This document shows positions 18,146-26,908 of a stretch of DNA of 64,000 nucleotides, one piece after another (the first letter of the stretch is position 1; the number at the start of each line of letters is the position of its first letter). The stretch covers positions 1 through 64,000 of the forward strand of contig JAABTK010000003.1 of the NCBI GenBank assembly GCA_011389885.1, written 5' to 3'. The translations under genes were made by a program, and so were the position numbers. The stretch comes from Gammaproteobacteria bacterium (lineage in GTDB: Bacteria > Pseudomonadota > Gammaproteobacteria > Chromatiales > Chromatiaceae). The notes under the pieces are model-generated. The model searched no databases. It was not told where the DNA came from and saw only the letters and a list, made by a program, of their open reading frames with translations.

Positions 18146-18736
18146 TCACAGCGCCCCCTTGGTGGAGGGCAGGATGCCGGCCATGCGCGGGTCCGGCTCC
18201 AGCGCCATGCGCAGGGTGCGCCCGAAGGCCTTGAAGATGGTCTCGGCGATATGGTGGGCGTTGCGGCCGCGCAGGTTGTCGATATGCAGGGTTACGCCGG
18301 CATGGTTCACGAAGCCCTGGAAGAATTCGAAGAACAGCTCGGTGTCGAACTCGCCGATCTTCTCGCGCGGGAACTCGGCGTGGAACTCCAGCCCGGGGCG
18401 CCCGGAGAAGTCGATCACCACCCTTGAGAGGGCCTCGTCCAGCGGCACATAGGCGTGGCCGTAGCGGCGGATGCCTTTTTTATCGCCCACCGCCCGGGCC
18501 ATGGCCTGGCCCAGGGTGATGCCTACATCCTCCGCGGTGTGATGCCCGTCCACTTGCAGATCGCCCTGGGCCTGAATCTCCAGATCCAGCATCCCGTGGC
18601 GGGCGATTTGGTCCAGCATGTGATCCAGAAAGGGCAGGCCCGTATTCAGTTCGGATTCGCCCTGGCCATCCAGGTCCAAGCGCACCCGCACCTGGGTTTC
18701 CAGGGTTTTGCGCTCGATTTCTGCGTCACGGCCCAT
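18146..18736 (-). CDS. hisB: Imidazoleglycerol-phosphate dehydratase
   Basis: The 196-aa monofunctional HisB (no phosphatase domain) has the two metal-binding repeats: [15 protein letters not shown] with [11 protein letters not shown], and [12 protein letters not shown] with GRNAHHIAE. It removes water from IGP using Mn. It is the first gene of the his run here; the potD stop lies 2 bp upstream of its start, so the his genes may be read through from the pot operon. Confidence 0.96.
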   Translation of the reverse strand: MGRDAEIERKTLETQVRVRLDLDGQGESELNTGLPFLDHMLDQIARHGMLDLEIQAQGDLQVDGHHTAEDVGITLGQAMARAVGDKKGIRRYGHAYVPLDEALSRVVIDFSGRPGLEFHAEFPREKIGEFDTELFFEFFQGFVNHAGVTLHIDNLRGRNAHHIAETIFKAFGRTLRMALEPDPRMAGILPSTKGAL

Positions 18737-18737
18737 C

Positions 18738-19778
18738 TCAATTCACCTTCAACTGCTGCCAATAGCGCTCGTAGATCTGCAACGCCTCGCCGATGTCCTC
18801 CTGCAAATGCACCTGCTGCATTTGCGCCTCGCCGGGGTACACCGTGGGGTTGTTGCGCACCTCCAGCGGCAGCAGCTCGATGGCCTTCAGGTTGGGCGAG
18901 GCGTAGCCGATCTCCTCGGTGATCTGCTTGGCGATCTCCGGCCGCAGCAGAAAGTCGATAAAACGGTGCGCGGCGTCCGCATGGGGCGCGCCCTTGGGGA
19001 TGGCCAGGTTGTCGATCCACAGCATCACCCCCTCCTTCGGGTAGATGTACTCCAGGATGCCGGCCTCCTCCTGGTTGGCCATATACACCTCGCCGTTCCA
19101 GATCATGCCCAGGCGCACCTCGCCCTCCAGCAGCTTCACCTTGGGCGACTCGGCATCGAACAGCCGCACATTGGGCATGAGCGCCTTGAGCTTATGATAG
19201 GCCTCGCGGATGCGTTGGGGGTCGGTCTCGTTCACCGAATAACCGGCCGCGATCAGGCCCAGGCCCATCACCTCGCGCATATCATCCAGCAGCAGCACCG
19301 AATTGCCGAAGGCCGGATTCCACAAATCCGCCCAGGCCCCGATGCCCTGACCCGGCAACAGCATGCGGTTGACGCCGAGGCCGGTGGTGCCCCAGAGGTA
19401 GGGCAGGCTGTAGCGGTTGCCCGGGTCGAAGCCGCGGTCCATCAGCTTGGGGTCCAGGTTCTCTAGGCCCGACAGCTTGGCGTGATCCAGCTCCAGCAGC
19501 AGCCCCTCCGAGCGCATCTTGCTAATGTAGTAGTTGGAGGGGACCACGATGTCATAACCCGCATCGCCCCCGGCCCCCTGGAGGGTCTTGAGCTTGGCGT
19601 ACATCACTTCGTTGGAGTCGTAGGTGCTGTAGTTGACCTCAATGCCGGTCTCCGCGGTGAACTGCTCCAACACCGCGTCGGGCATGTACTCTGACCAGTT
19701 ATAGACGTTGAGCGTCTGGTCTTCGGCCGCGGCGCCGAAGGCGAAAAGCAGGCCGGTCAGGGCAAGGATGCGTTTCAT
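18738..19778 (-). CDS. potD: Spermidine/putrescine-binding periplasmic protein
   Basis: The 346-aa protein has a signal peptide ([20 protein letters not shown]) and the PotD/PotF fold: [24 protein letters not shown], then [15 protein letters not shown] and the Trp-containing [13 protein letters not shown]. It delivers polyamines to PotBC. Its ATG overlaps the potC stop, so it is the last gene of potABCD. Confidence 0.93.
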   Translation of the reverse strand: MKRILALTGLLFAFGAAAEDQTLNVYNWSEYMPDAVLEQFTAETGIEVNYSTYDSNEVMYAKLKTLQGAGGDAGYDIVVPSNYYISKMRSEGLLLELDHAKLSGLENLDPKLMDRGFDPGNRYSLPYLWGTTGLGVNRMLLPGQGIGAWADLWNPAFGNSVLLLDDMREVMGLGLIAAGYSVNETDPQRIREAYHKLKALMPNVRLFDAESPKVKLLEGEVRLGMIWNGEVYMANQEEAGILEYIYPKEGVMLWIDNLAIPKGAPHADAAHRFIDFLLRPEIAKQITEEIGYASPNLKAIELLPLEVRNNPTVYPGEAQMQQVHLQEDIGEALQIYERYWQQLKVN

Positions 19779-20548
19779 CAGGTCGGTTGCTCCCGTAGCA
19801 GGAAATGGGCGGCCAGGACCATAATTAGGGTGATCCCGAGCATCAGCGTGCAGAGGGCGTTGACCTCGGGTTTGACGCCGATGCGCACCATGGAGTAGAT
19901 CTTCAGCGGCAGGATCTCGAAGGTCGGGCCGGTGACGAAATAGCTGATAATGACATCATCCATGGAGAGGGTAAAGCTCAACAGCCAGCCGGCGATCACC
20001 GCCGGCATCAGCAGCGGCAGCAAAACCCGCCGAAAGGTGACCCACTCACTGGCCCCCAGGTCCCGCGCCGCCTCCGTCAGGGTATCATCGAAGCCGCTCA
20101 GGCGGCCATAAACCGTCACCGCCACGAAGGGCAGACAGAAGGTGATATGAGCCAGCAGCAAGGTCCAGAAGCCCAGCGGCAGTTGCAGGCTCACGAACAG
20201 GATCAGCAACGAAATGCCCATCACGATATCGGGCGACAGAATCACTACATACAGCAGGCCGAACAGCAACTTTTTGCCGAAGAAGCGATAGCGGTACAGG
20301 GTCACCGCGGTCAGGGTGCCGAGCAGCGTGGCCAGGGTGGCCGAGACCAGCGCCAACAGCACCGAATTCAATGCCACCTGAAGCAGCTCCTCGTTGGCCA
20401 GCAGCGACTCGTACCAGCGCCAAGTGAAGCCTTGCCAGGTCAGGCGGTACTTGGAATCGTTGAAGGAAAAAACCGCCAGCACCCCGATAGGCAGATAGAA
20501 GAACAGATACACCAGCCCGAGGTAGGAACCCTTCAGCCAGCGATTCAC
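19778..20548 (-). CDS. potC: Spermidine/putrescine ABC transporter permease PotC
   Basis: I start this at GTG 20548, which overlaps the potB stop (GTGA). It has 256 aa with six membrane helices and the EAA loop EAARDLGASEWVTFRRVLLP that docks onto PotA. The N-terminal YLFFYLPIGVLAVFSFNDSKY is typical of PotC/PotI. It forms the channel with PotB. Confidence 0.93.
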   Translation of the reverse strand: MNRWLKGSYLGLVYLFFYLPIGVLAVFSFNDSKYRLTWQGFTWRWYESLLANEELLQVALNSVLLALVSATLATLLGTLTAVTLYRYRFFGKKLLFGLLYVVILSPDIVMGISLLILFVSLQLPLGFWTLLLAHITFCLPFVAVTVYGRLSGFDDTLTEAARDLGASEWVTFRRVLLPLLMPAVIAGWLLSFTLSMDDVIISYFVTGPTFEILPLKIYSMVRIGVKPEVNALCTLMLGITLIMVLAAHFLLREQPT

Positions 20549-21411
20549 AGTGCGGCCTCCGCATCCGCGCGGCGGCGCCGCACATAAACCAGCGCCAGCA
20601 GAAACAGCGCCATGAACAGCAGCAGCACCACGCTCACCGCGGACCCGAAGGGCCAGTCGCGCGCGGCCAGGAACTGGTCCTTGATCAGGTTGCCCAGCAA
20701 CAGGATCTTGGCCCCGCCCAGCAGGTCCGGGATGTAGAACAGGCCCAGCGCCGGCAGGAACACCAGCATGCAGCCGGCGATCATCCCGGGCAGAGTGAGC
20801 GGAAACACCACCCGCAGAAACAGCGCCGTGCGCCCCGCGCCCAGGTCCCGCGCCGCCTCCAGCAGGCGCAGGTCCAGCCGCTCCATGGCGGCATACAGCG
20901 GCAGGATCATGAACGGCAGCAGCGAGTACACCAGCCCCGCGATCACCGCCGCCTCGGTGTACAGCAGCATCAGCGGTTGATCTATGGCCCCGAACCACAG
21001 CAGCAGGCCGTTCAACAGCCCGTTGGCCTTGAGGATAATCACCATCGCATAGGTGCGAATCAGCGAGCTGGTCCAAAAGGGCACGATCACCAGCAGCAGC
21101 AACAGCGGGCGGATGCGGCCCGGCGCGCGGGCGATCAACCAAGCGAAGGGATAGCCCGCCAGCAGGCAGAGCCCGGTGGTGACGCCGGCCAGGTAGATGG
21201 AATTCCAGAACACCTGGAAATACAGCGGATCGAACAGCCGGGCGAAGCTCTCCAGGCTAAAGGCCGCGGTGACGAATTGATCCGTGCCGCGCTCCAGCAG
21301 GCTGGCCACCGCCACCATGGCCGTAGGCGCCAACACAAACACCAGCAACCACAGCCAGATCACCGCCAGGGTGGCATTGCGAAACAGCGATCCGCGCGGC
21401 GCGGGCCTCAA
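20545..21411 (-). CDS. potB: Spermidine/putrescine ABC transporter permease PotB
   Basis: The 288-aa inner-membrane protein has six helices, YPFAWLIARAPG, PFWTSSLIRTYAM and the EAA loop EAARDLGAGRTALFLRVVFP. Its start overlaps the potA stop by 4 bp and its end overlaps potC by 4 bp, so the three are translationally linked. Confidence 0.93.
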   Translation of the reverse strand: MRPAPRGSLFRNATLAVIWLWLLVFVLAPTAMVAVASLLERGTDQFVTAAFSLESFARLFDPLYFQVFWNSIYLAGVTTGLCLLAGYPFAWLIARAPGRIRPLLLLLVIVPFWTSSLIRTYAMVIILKANGLLNGLLLWFGAIDQPLMLLYTEAAVIAGLVYSLLPFMILPLYAAMERLDLRLLEAARDLGAGRTALFLRVVFPLTLPGMIAGCMLVFLPALGLFYIPDLLGGAKILLLGNLIKDQFLAARDWPFGSAVSVVLLLFMALFLLALVYVRRRRADAEAAL

Positions 21412-22520
21412 GACGCGTCCTCAAACGGCAGCAACACCTCCCAGCCCGCGGGCCAGGTGACGAACACCCGCTCGCCGCGCTGGTACTCCAGGGTCGGATC
21501 CTCCTCATCGAAAAAGGCGGTGGCCGCCACCTGCACCCCGCTCTCCAGCCGCACCAAAAGATCCACCTCCGCCCCCTTGTAGATCACCTCCTCCACCGTG
21601 GCCGCCAGCGCGCGCGCCTGGTATTCGGGTTGGCGCCGCAACTCCTCCGGCGACCACACGTCCAGATCCTCCGGGCGCAGCAGCAGATGCACCCGCCCCC
21701 CCGGCTCGAAGCGCTGCGGCCGGGCGGCCTCAAACGGCTTGCCTTCCAATTCCAGGCTCAGCCCGTCGGGGCGTTGTTCGAGCACCCGCGCCGGTAGCAG
21801 ATTGGCCTCGCCCACGAAGCGGGCCACGAACAGGCTGGCCGGATCCTCGTACACCCGGCGCGGCGTATCCAGCTGCTCAATGCGCCCGGCGTTCATCACC
21901 GCCACCCGGTCGGACATCGACAAGGCCTCTTCCTGGTCATGGGTCACGAACACAAAGGTGATCCCCAGCCGCCGTTGCAACTGCTTCAGCTCCAACTGCA
22001 TTTGCTTGCGCAGCTTGTAATCCAGCGCACTCAAGGGCTCGTCCAGCAGCAGCATCAGGGGCTGGTTGACCAGCGCCCGGGCGATGGCCACCCGCTGCTG
22101 CTGGCCGCCGGACAACTGCCCCGGTCGGCGCGCCGCCAGCTCACCGAGCTTCACCGTCTCCAGCGCATCCGCCACCCGCCGCCTAAGCTCCGCGCCCTTA
22201 ACCCCTTGCAACCGCGGGCCAAAGGCCACGTTCTCGAATACCGTAAGGTGCGGGAACAGGGCGTAACTCTGAAACACCGTATTCACCGGGCGCCTCTCGG
22301 CCGGAATCGGCGTCAGGTCCCGACCCTGCAAATGCAACGAACCGGCCGACACCGTCTCCAGCCCGGCGATTAAGCGCAATAGCGTGGTCTTGCCGCAGCC
22401 CGAAGGCCCCAGCAGGGTCAGGAACTCGCCGCGGCGGATGTCCAGGTCAATGCCCTCCAGCACCCAATCCCCGCCGAAGGCCTTGCCCAGCCCCCGGATC
22501 TGTAGAATAGAATCGCTCAT
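21408..22520 (-). CDS. potA: Spermidine/putrescine ABC transporter ATPase PotA
   Basis: The 370-aa ATPase has Walker A GPSGCGKTT, signature LSGGQQQRVAIARAL, Walker B LLLDEPLSALD and the H-loop VTHDQEEAL. The C-terminal TOBE region (about 270-365) is typical of PotA and regulates uptake. It is the first gene of potABCD. A small hairpin (GCCTAA/TTAGGC) lies in the 22521-22703 gap to the divergent DUF1622 gene. Confidence 0.94.
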   Translation of the reverse strand: MSDSILQIRGLGKAFGGDWVLEGIDLDIRRGEFLTLLGPSGCGKTTLLRLIAGLETVSAGSLHLQGRDLTPIPAERRPVNTVFQSYALFPHLTVFENVAFGPRLQGVKGAELRRRVADALETVKLGELAARRPGQLSGGQQQRVAIARALVNQPLMLLLDEPLSALDYKLRKQMQLELKQLQRRLGITFVFVTHDQEEALSMSDRVAVMNAGRIEQLDTPRRVYEDPASLFVARFVGEANLLPARVLEQRPDGLSLELEGKPFEAARPQRFEPGGRVHLLLRPEDLDVWSPEELRRQPEYQARALAATVEEVIYKGAEVDLLVRLESGVQVAATAFFDEEDPTLEYQRGERVFVTWPAGWEVLLPFEDAS

Positions 22521-22703
22521 GGGCCTAATTTACCAGAGCATCGGGATTGGCGCCCCGGTTGCGGGCCGGAGCCGCCAACCCGGTTTATCGAATGCGGTCG
22601 GCGGAGGTCTTGCGCCTGCAGGCGGATCGACAAACCCTTGCCGATGCCTAAGCCTTGAGTTTAGGCTAAGCCAATCCACAACCCATGCCAAGCGAGGAGA
22701 CCG

Positions 22704-23072
22704 ATGGGGAAAGGCCTGATTGCAGCCCCCGAAGGGGGTTGGGTGGAACACACGCTGCTCAATTTGGTGGAATGGCTCACCTTGGGGATCGAGGCGATGG
22801 GGGCGCTGGTGATCGCCCTCGGAATCGTCATCGCCAGTGCCCATTTCGTCCGCTGTCAGTGGGCCAACCGGCCGCAAGAGTTCGTCGCCACCCGGTTGAT
22901 CCTGGCGCGCTACCTCGCCCTGGCGCTGGAGTTCCAGCTCGGCGCGGACATCCTCTCCACCGCCATCGCCCCCACCTGGGACCAAATCGGCCAATTGGCC
23001 GCCATCGCGGTGATTCGGACCGGTCTCAACTTTTTTCTCCAGCGCGAGATGCGCGAGAGCGAGGCAAATTGA
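22704..23072 (+). CDS. DUF1622 membrane protein
   Basis: The 122-aa protein has three hydrophobic segments and the DUF1622 sequence FVRCQWANRPQEFVATRLILARYLALALEFQLGADIL (shown here only in part: RLILARYLALALEFQLGADI). AGGAG precedes the ATG by 5 bp. The family is found in many bacteria and has no known function. It is divergent from potA and lies about 90 bp before the SNF2 helicase gene. Confidence 0.8.
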   Translation: MGKGLIAAPEGGWVEHTLLNLVEWLTLGIEAMGALVIALGIVIASAHFVRCQWANRPQEFVATRLILARYLALALEFQLGADILSTAIAPTWDQIGQLAAIAVIRTGLNFFLQREMRESEAN

Positions 23073-23162
23073 CCCCAATCGTCTAGGCGCCAAGGGATTT
23101 CCGCCTGATCCCGCGCAACGGTAGAATGCCCGTTTCCTGTAACGCCGACCCTTGTGAGCGCC

Positions 23163-26100
23163 ATGACCGATTCCAACCAGACCCCGCCGGACCGCTTCGT
23201 CTTCGACATCGAACAACTGCATACCCTGGCCGAGGAGCAGGCGGTGCGCCAAGGGCTGGACGACTACAAGCGCAGCCGCGTGACCTGGGCCGAGACCGAG
23301 GGCGAACAGCTCTTCGGTCGGGTGGAGGACGCCGAGAGCGAGGAAGAGCTGACGCTGGAGGCCTGGTGCGACGGCGACGGCAATCTGCACGCAGACTGCG
23401 CCTGCGGCCAGGGCGACGGCCGCCTGTGCCGACACGCGGTGGCGGCGCTGTTCGCCTATTCGGCCCGCGTAGGTTCGCCCAAGGAACTGCTCAGCGCCAG
23501 CGAGTCGGCCATCGAGGAGCGCATCCAGAGCGCCCGGGCCGAGGTGCGGGTGGAGCACCTCTCGGGCGACCCGGCCTTCGGGGCCTGGCAGGCCTGGTCG
23601 GTGCAGAGCACGACTCATTTTCCGCGCCGCTATTCCGTGCATATCCGCTCCCTGGGCCGGCGCGCCAACTATTGCAGCTGCCCCGACTTCGCGGTGAACC
23701 AGCTGGGCACCTGCAAGCATATCGAGGCGGTGCTGCACAAGCTGAAGAAGCGTAAAGACTTCAAGACCCTGCAACGCCGCGCAGCACCCCAGCCCTTCAT
23801 CTACCTGGAGTGGGAGGGCGAGGAGGCCCCGGGGGTGCGGCTGCACCGGCCCGAGACCATCGAAGACGCCGAGCTGTCCAACCTGCTCAACGCCTATTTC
23901 GACCACGCCGGCCAGTTTCGCCTGCGCATGCCCGAAGACTTCCTGCAGCTGGCGGATCGGCTGGCGGACTGGGGCGAGGTGGACCTGGGCGCGGATGCCC
24001 TGGGTTATGCCCGTCGGTTGGCGGAACAGGCGGCCAAGGCGCTGCGAGCGGAAAAGATTCGGGCGCAGATTCAGGCCGGCGGCGGACGCATCCCCGGCGT
24101 GCGCGCCCGGCTCTACCCTTATCAAATCGACGGCGTGGGCTTTCTGGCCGCCAACGGCCGCGCGCTGCTGGCGGACGACATGGGCCTGGGCAAGACCCTT
24201 CAGGCCATCGCCGCCGCGGCCTGGCTGCGCGAGCACGCCGGGGCCGAGCGGGCGCTAATCGTCTGCCCCGCCTCGCTCAAGCACCAATGGGCGCGCGAGA
24301 TCGAGCGCTTCACCGACGCCCCGGTGCAAATCGTGCAAGGCAAGGCCGAGGCCCGCAGCGTGCAGTATCGCCAGGGCGCGGGCTTCTATGTGGCCAATTA
24401 CGAGCTGATCCTGCGCGACGTCTCCGTCATTAACGAGCAATTGCGCCCGGACCTGCTGATCCTCGACGAGGCCCAGCGGATCAAGAACTGGCGCACCAAG
24501 ATCGCCTCCGCGGTGAAGCTGCTCCCCAGCCGCTACGCCTTCGTACTCACCGGCACCCCGCTGGAGAACCGCCTGGAGGACCTCTACAGCCTGCTACAGG
24601 TGGTGGACCCCCATGTGCTGGGGCCGCTGTGGCGCTACCTGGTGGATTTCCACGTCACCGACGACAAGGGCAAGGTGCTCGGCTACCGCAACCTCTCCGA
24701 GCTGCGCCGCCGCCTGGGCGCGGTGATGCTGCGGCGCGACCGCCGCCTGGTGCGCGATCAACTGCCCGAGCGCATCGAACAACGCCTGGACGTGGAGCTG
24801 ACCGAACAGCAATGGGACCTGCACGGCTCGGCCATGATGGCCGCCGGCAACATCGCCAACATCGCCAAGCGCCGCCCCCTCACCCCCAGCGAAAGCAATC
24901 GCCTGATGGCGGCCCTGCAAGCCGCGCGCATGGCCTGCGACGCCGCCGGCCTGGTGGACAAAGAGACCGAGGGCTCGCCCAAGCTGGACGAGCTGGAGAA
25001 CCTGCTGGACGAACTCTGCCTGCAATCCGGGCTCAAGGTGGTGGTGTTCTCGCAATGGGCCCTGATGACCGAAATGGTGGAAAAGCGCGTGCGCGGCCTG
25101 GGCCTGGGCTGCGTGCGCCTGCACGGCGGCGTCCCCACGGCCAAGCGCGGCGAGCTGATGGACCGCTTTCGCGACGATGACGCCATCCAGGTGTTCATCT
25201 CCACCGACGCCGGCTCCACCGGCCTCAACCTGCAAAGCGCCTCGGTGCTGATCAACCTCGACGTGCCCTGGAACCCGGCGGTGCTGGAGCAGCGCAACGC
25301 CCGGGTGCATCGCCTGGGCCAACGTCAAAAGGTGCAAATCATCCTCATGGTGGCCGCCGGGGCCTACGAGGAGTCCGTGCTCTACATGCTCCAGGGCAAG
25401 CGCAACCTGTTCGACAACGTGGTGGAGAGCGACGCCGCCGAGGACGTGGTGGGCGTGTCCAAAAAGCTGATGGAGGTGCTGGTGGCGGACCTCAACCAGG
25501 CCGACAATGCGCCCAAACCGCTGCCGGAAGAGGCGGGCGCCGAGGCCGAACCCGCGGCGGAGACCGCCGCGCCCGAGCCGCTGGCCGAGGCGGCGCTTCA
25601 GGCGACGCCGGACCGCGCCGCCATCAACTCCGAAAGGCTCGCCGAGCGCTGGAACGGCCCCCAGGCCGAGCAGGTGCGCGCCGCCATCCTCGGCCTGCAG
25701 GCCGCTTTCGGGGTCCGGGTGGAGCGCATCCTCGGCGCCGGCGGCGGCCTCATGGCCGTGCTCGACCGGGTGGACGCGGCCGACGACGCCATCGCCGAAG
25801 AACTCGCCGAGGCCGTGCCCATCGCGCTGGTGGATCCGCGTACCCTAAACAGCCTCAACCGCCTGGGTGCGGCCTCGCCGGTGGCCGAAGCGGACACCCT
25901 GTTCCAGCCCCCGGCCCTTGAACAACCGGCCGAACCCCGGCTGCTGCGCCAGGCCCGCGAAAAGCTCCAGGCCGCCCGCCTGTTGCTCGATCAGGCCTGC
26001 CCCGGCCCGGCCACGGAACTGCTCGGCGGGGCGCTGCTCGCCGCCGCGGCCCAGCGCGCCGGCCTCGACCACCCGCCCGAGCCCCGACAGGCCCCGGTCT

Positions 26101-26258
26101 GGCTCTACAGCGAGGCCCTACCCGCGGGCGTCTTAAGCCCCGACCAGGCCGCACTCATCACCCGCGCCCTGGCCCTAAGCCAAGGCGACGACAACCTGCC
26201 CGAAAACCTAGTGCGCGAACTCGCCGCCGACGCCGCAGCCTTCCTCGAAGCCGCCTAA
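23163..26258 (+). CDS. SNF2-family helicase/ATPase with SWIM-type zinc motifs
   Basis: I start this at ATG 23163; an in-frame GTG at 23154 is also possible. The roughly 1030-aa protein has a CxCx(n)CxH motif near residue 80-95 (DCACGQGDGRLCRH) and a classical SWIM motif near 175-190 (CSCPDFAVNQLGTCKH). The two-lobed SNF2 engine follows: Walker A DDMGLGKTLQAI, the DEAQ box LILDEAQRIKN, and STDAGSTGLNLQSA with RVHRLGQRQKVQ. The last 250 residues are Ala/Glu-rich and have no known motif. Bacterial SNF2 proteins remodel nucleic acid-protein complexes; RapA-like or repair roles are possible but unproven. Confidence 0.9.
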   Translation: MTDSNQTPPDRFVFDIEQLHTLAEEQAVRQGLDDYKRSRVTWAETEGEQLFGRVEDAESEEELTLEAWCDGDGNLHADCACGQGDGRLCRHAVAALFAYSARVGSPKELLSASESAIEERIQSARAEVRVEHLSGDPAFGAWQAWSVQSTTHFPRRYSVHIRSLGRRANYCSCPDFAVNQLGTCKHIEAVLHKLKKRKDFKTLQRRAAPQPFIYLEWEGEEAPGVRLHRPETIEDAELSNLLNAYFDHAGQFRLRMPEDFLQLADRLADWGEVDLGADALGYARRLAEQAAKALRAEKIRAQIQAGGGRIPGVRARLYPYQIDGVGFLAANGRALLADDMGLGKTLQAIAAAAWLREHAGAERALIVCPASLKHQWAREIERFTDAPVQIVQGKAEARSVQYRQGAGFYVANYELILRDVSVINEQLRPDLLILDEAQRIKNWRTKIASAVKLLPSRYAFVLTGTPLENRLEDLYSLLQVVDPHVLGPLWRYLVDFHVTDDKGKVLGYRNLSELRRRLGAVMLRRDRRLVRDQLPERIEQRLDVELTEQQWDLHGSAMMAAGNIANIAKRRPLTPSESNRLMAALQAARMACDAAGLVDKETEGSPKLDELENLLDELCLQSGLKVVVFSQWALMTEMVEKRVRGLGLGCVRLHGGVPTAKRGELMDRFRDDDAIQVFISTDAGSTGLNLQSASVLINLDVPWNPAVLEQRNARVHRLGQRQKVQIILMVAAGAYEESVLYMLQGKRNLFDNVVESDAAEDVVGVSKKLMEVLVADLNQADNAPKPLPEEAGAEAEPAAETAAPEPLAEAALQATPDRAAINSERLAERWNGPQAEQVRAAILGLQAAFGVRVERILGAGGGLMAVLDRVDAADDAIAEELAEAVPIALVDPRTLNSLNRLGAASPVAEADTLFQPPALEQPAEPRLLRQAREKLQAARLLLDQACPGPATELLGGALLAAAAQRAGLDHPPEPRQAPVWLYSEALPAGVLSPDQAALITRALALSQGDDNLPENLVRELAADAAAFLEAA

Positions 26259-26294
26259 CCCAACCCTGAGCCCGGACTTTAGCCCGGCCACGGC

Positions 26295-26908
26295 CTAGTA
26301 CGCCTGCGCTCAAACACCGGCCATTAGCAACGCAGAGGACGCAAAGGACCGCAAAGGACCGCAAAGGACCGCAGAGCGCGCAGAGGGATTTCGGTCCTCC
26401 CGCTCCAGCGCGGGGACGCATGCCCGGCGCTCCAGCCCGCTGCTGCGCTAGGCCTAGCCGGTGAAGAAAAAAATATGGGTGTCCCATTGCGTGGGTGAAG
26501 AAAAAAATATGGGTGTCCCATTGCGTGCGTAGCTGATGAAGAAAAACCATGGGTGTCCCGTTTCTCCTCCTGCTTCCCATTCCCCGCTGCTCGCCGCACC
26601 GCTGCCGAGCTAGGCCTAGCAAAACCATGGGTGTCCCATTGCGTGCGTAGCTGATGAAGAAAAACCATGGGTGTCCTGGTCTTTCTTGTGGGTGTCCTGG
26701 TCTTTCGCTTGGTGGTCTTTCGCTTGGGGAAGGGAAAAAACATGGGTGTCCTGGTCTTTTGGTCTTTGGTTGGGGAAGGGAAAAAACATGGGTGTCCTGG
26801 TCTTTGGCACCGCTGGTCTTTCTGGTCTTTCCCTGGTCTTTCCCGCCCTCGGTACCTTCTGCGTTCCTAAATGGCTTTGTTTCCGTTATTTGTGCGCTGC
26901 CGTACTAG
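26295..26908. repeat. MITE-like element, copy 3, with internal ATGGGTGTCC array
   Basis: The element runs from CTAG to CTAG. Left terminus CTAGTACGCCTGCGCTCAAA and right terminus (reverse complement) CTAGTACGGCAGCGCACAAA are inverted repeats, followed inward on both sides by GAACGCAGAG-type arms. The interior (26475-26800) is a degenerate array with seven ATGGGTGTCC units (26475, 26509, 26549, 26628, 26667, 26742, 26788), one GTGGGTGTCC variant (26688), and repeated CCTGGTCTTT and GTCCCATTGCGTG words. Short open frames here are low-complexity translations of the repeat. This fills the whole 26259-26904 gap; no gene is supported there. Confidence 0.8.

Noticed and set aside
22530-24236. A 568-residue open frame on the minus strand
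   Set aside because: It runs antisense to the DUF1622 and SNF2 genes, has no domain motif, and is typical of long shadow frames in G+C-rich DNA. The SNF2 frame has clear motifs.
26475-26800. CRISPR-like array
   Set aside because: The repeated unit is only 10-20 bp, spacing is irregular, and the spacers are themselves repetitive; no cas genes are present.
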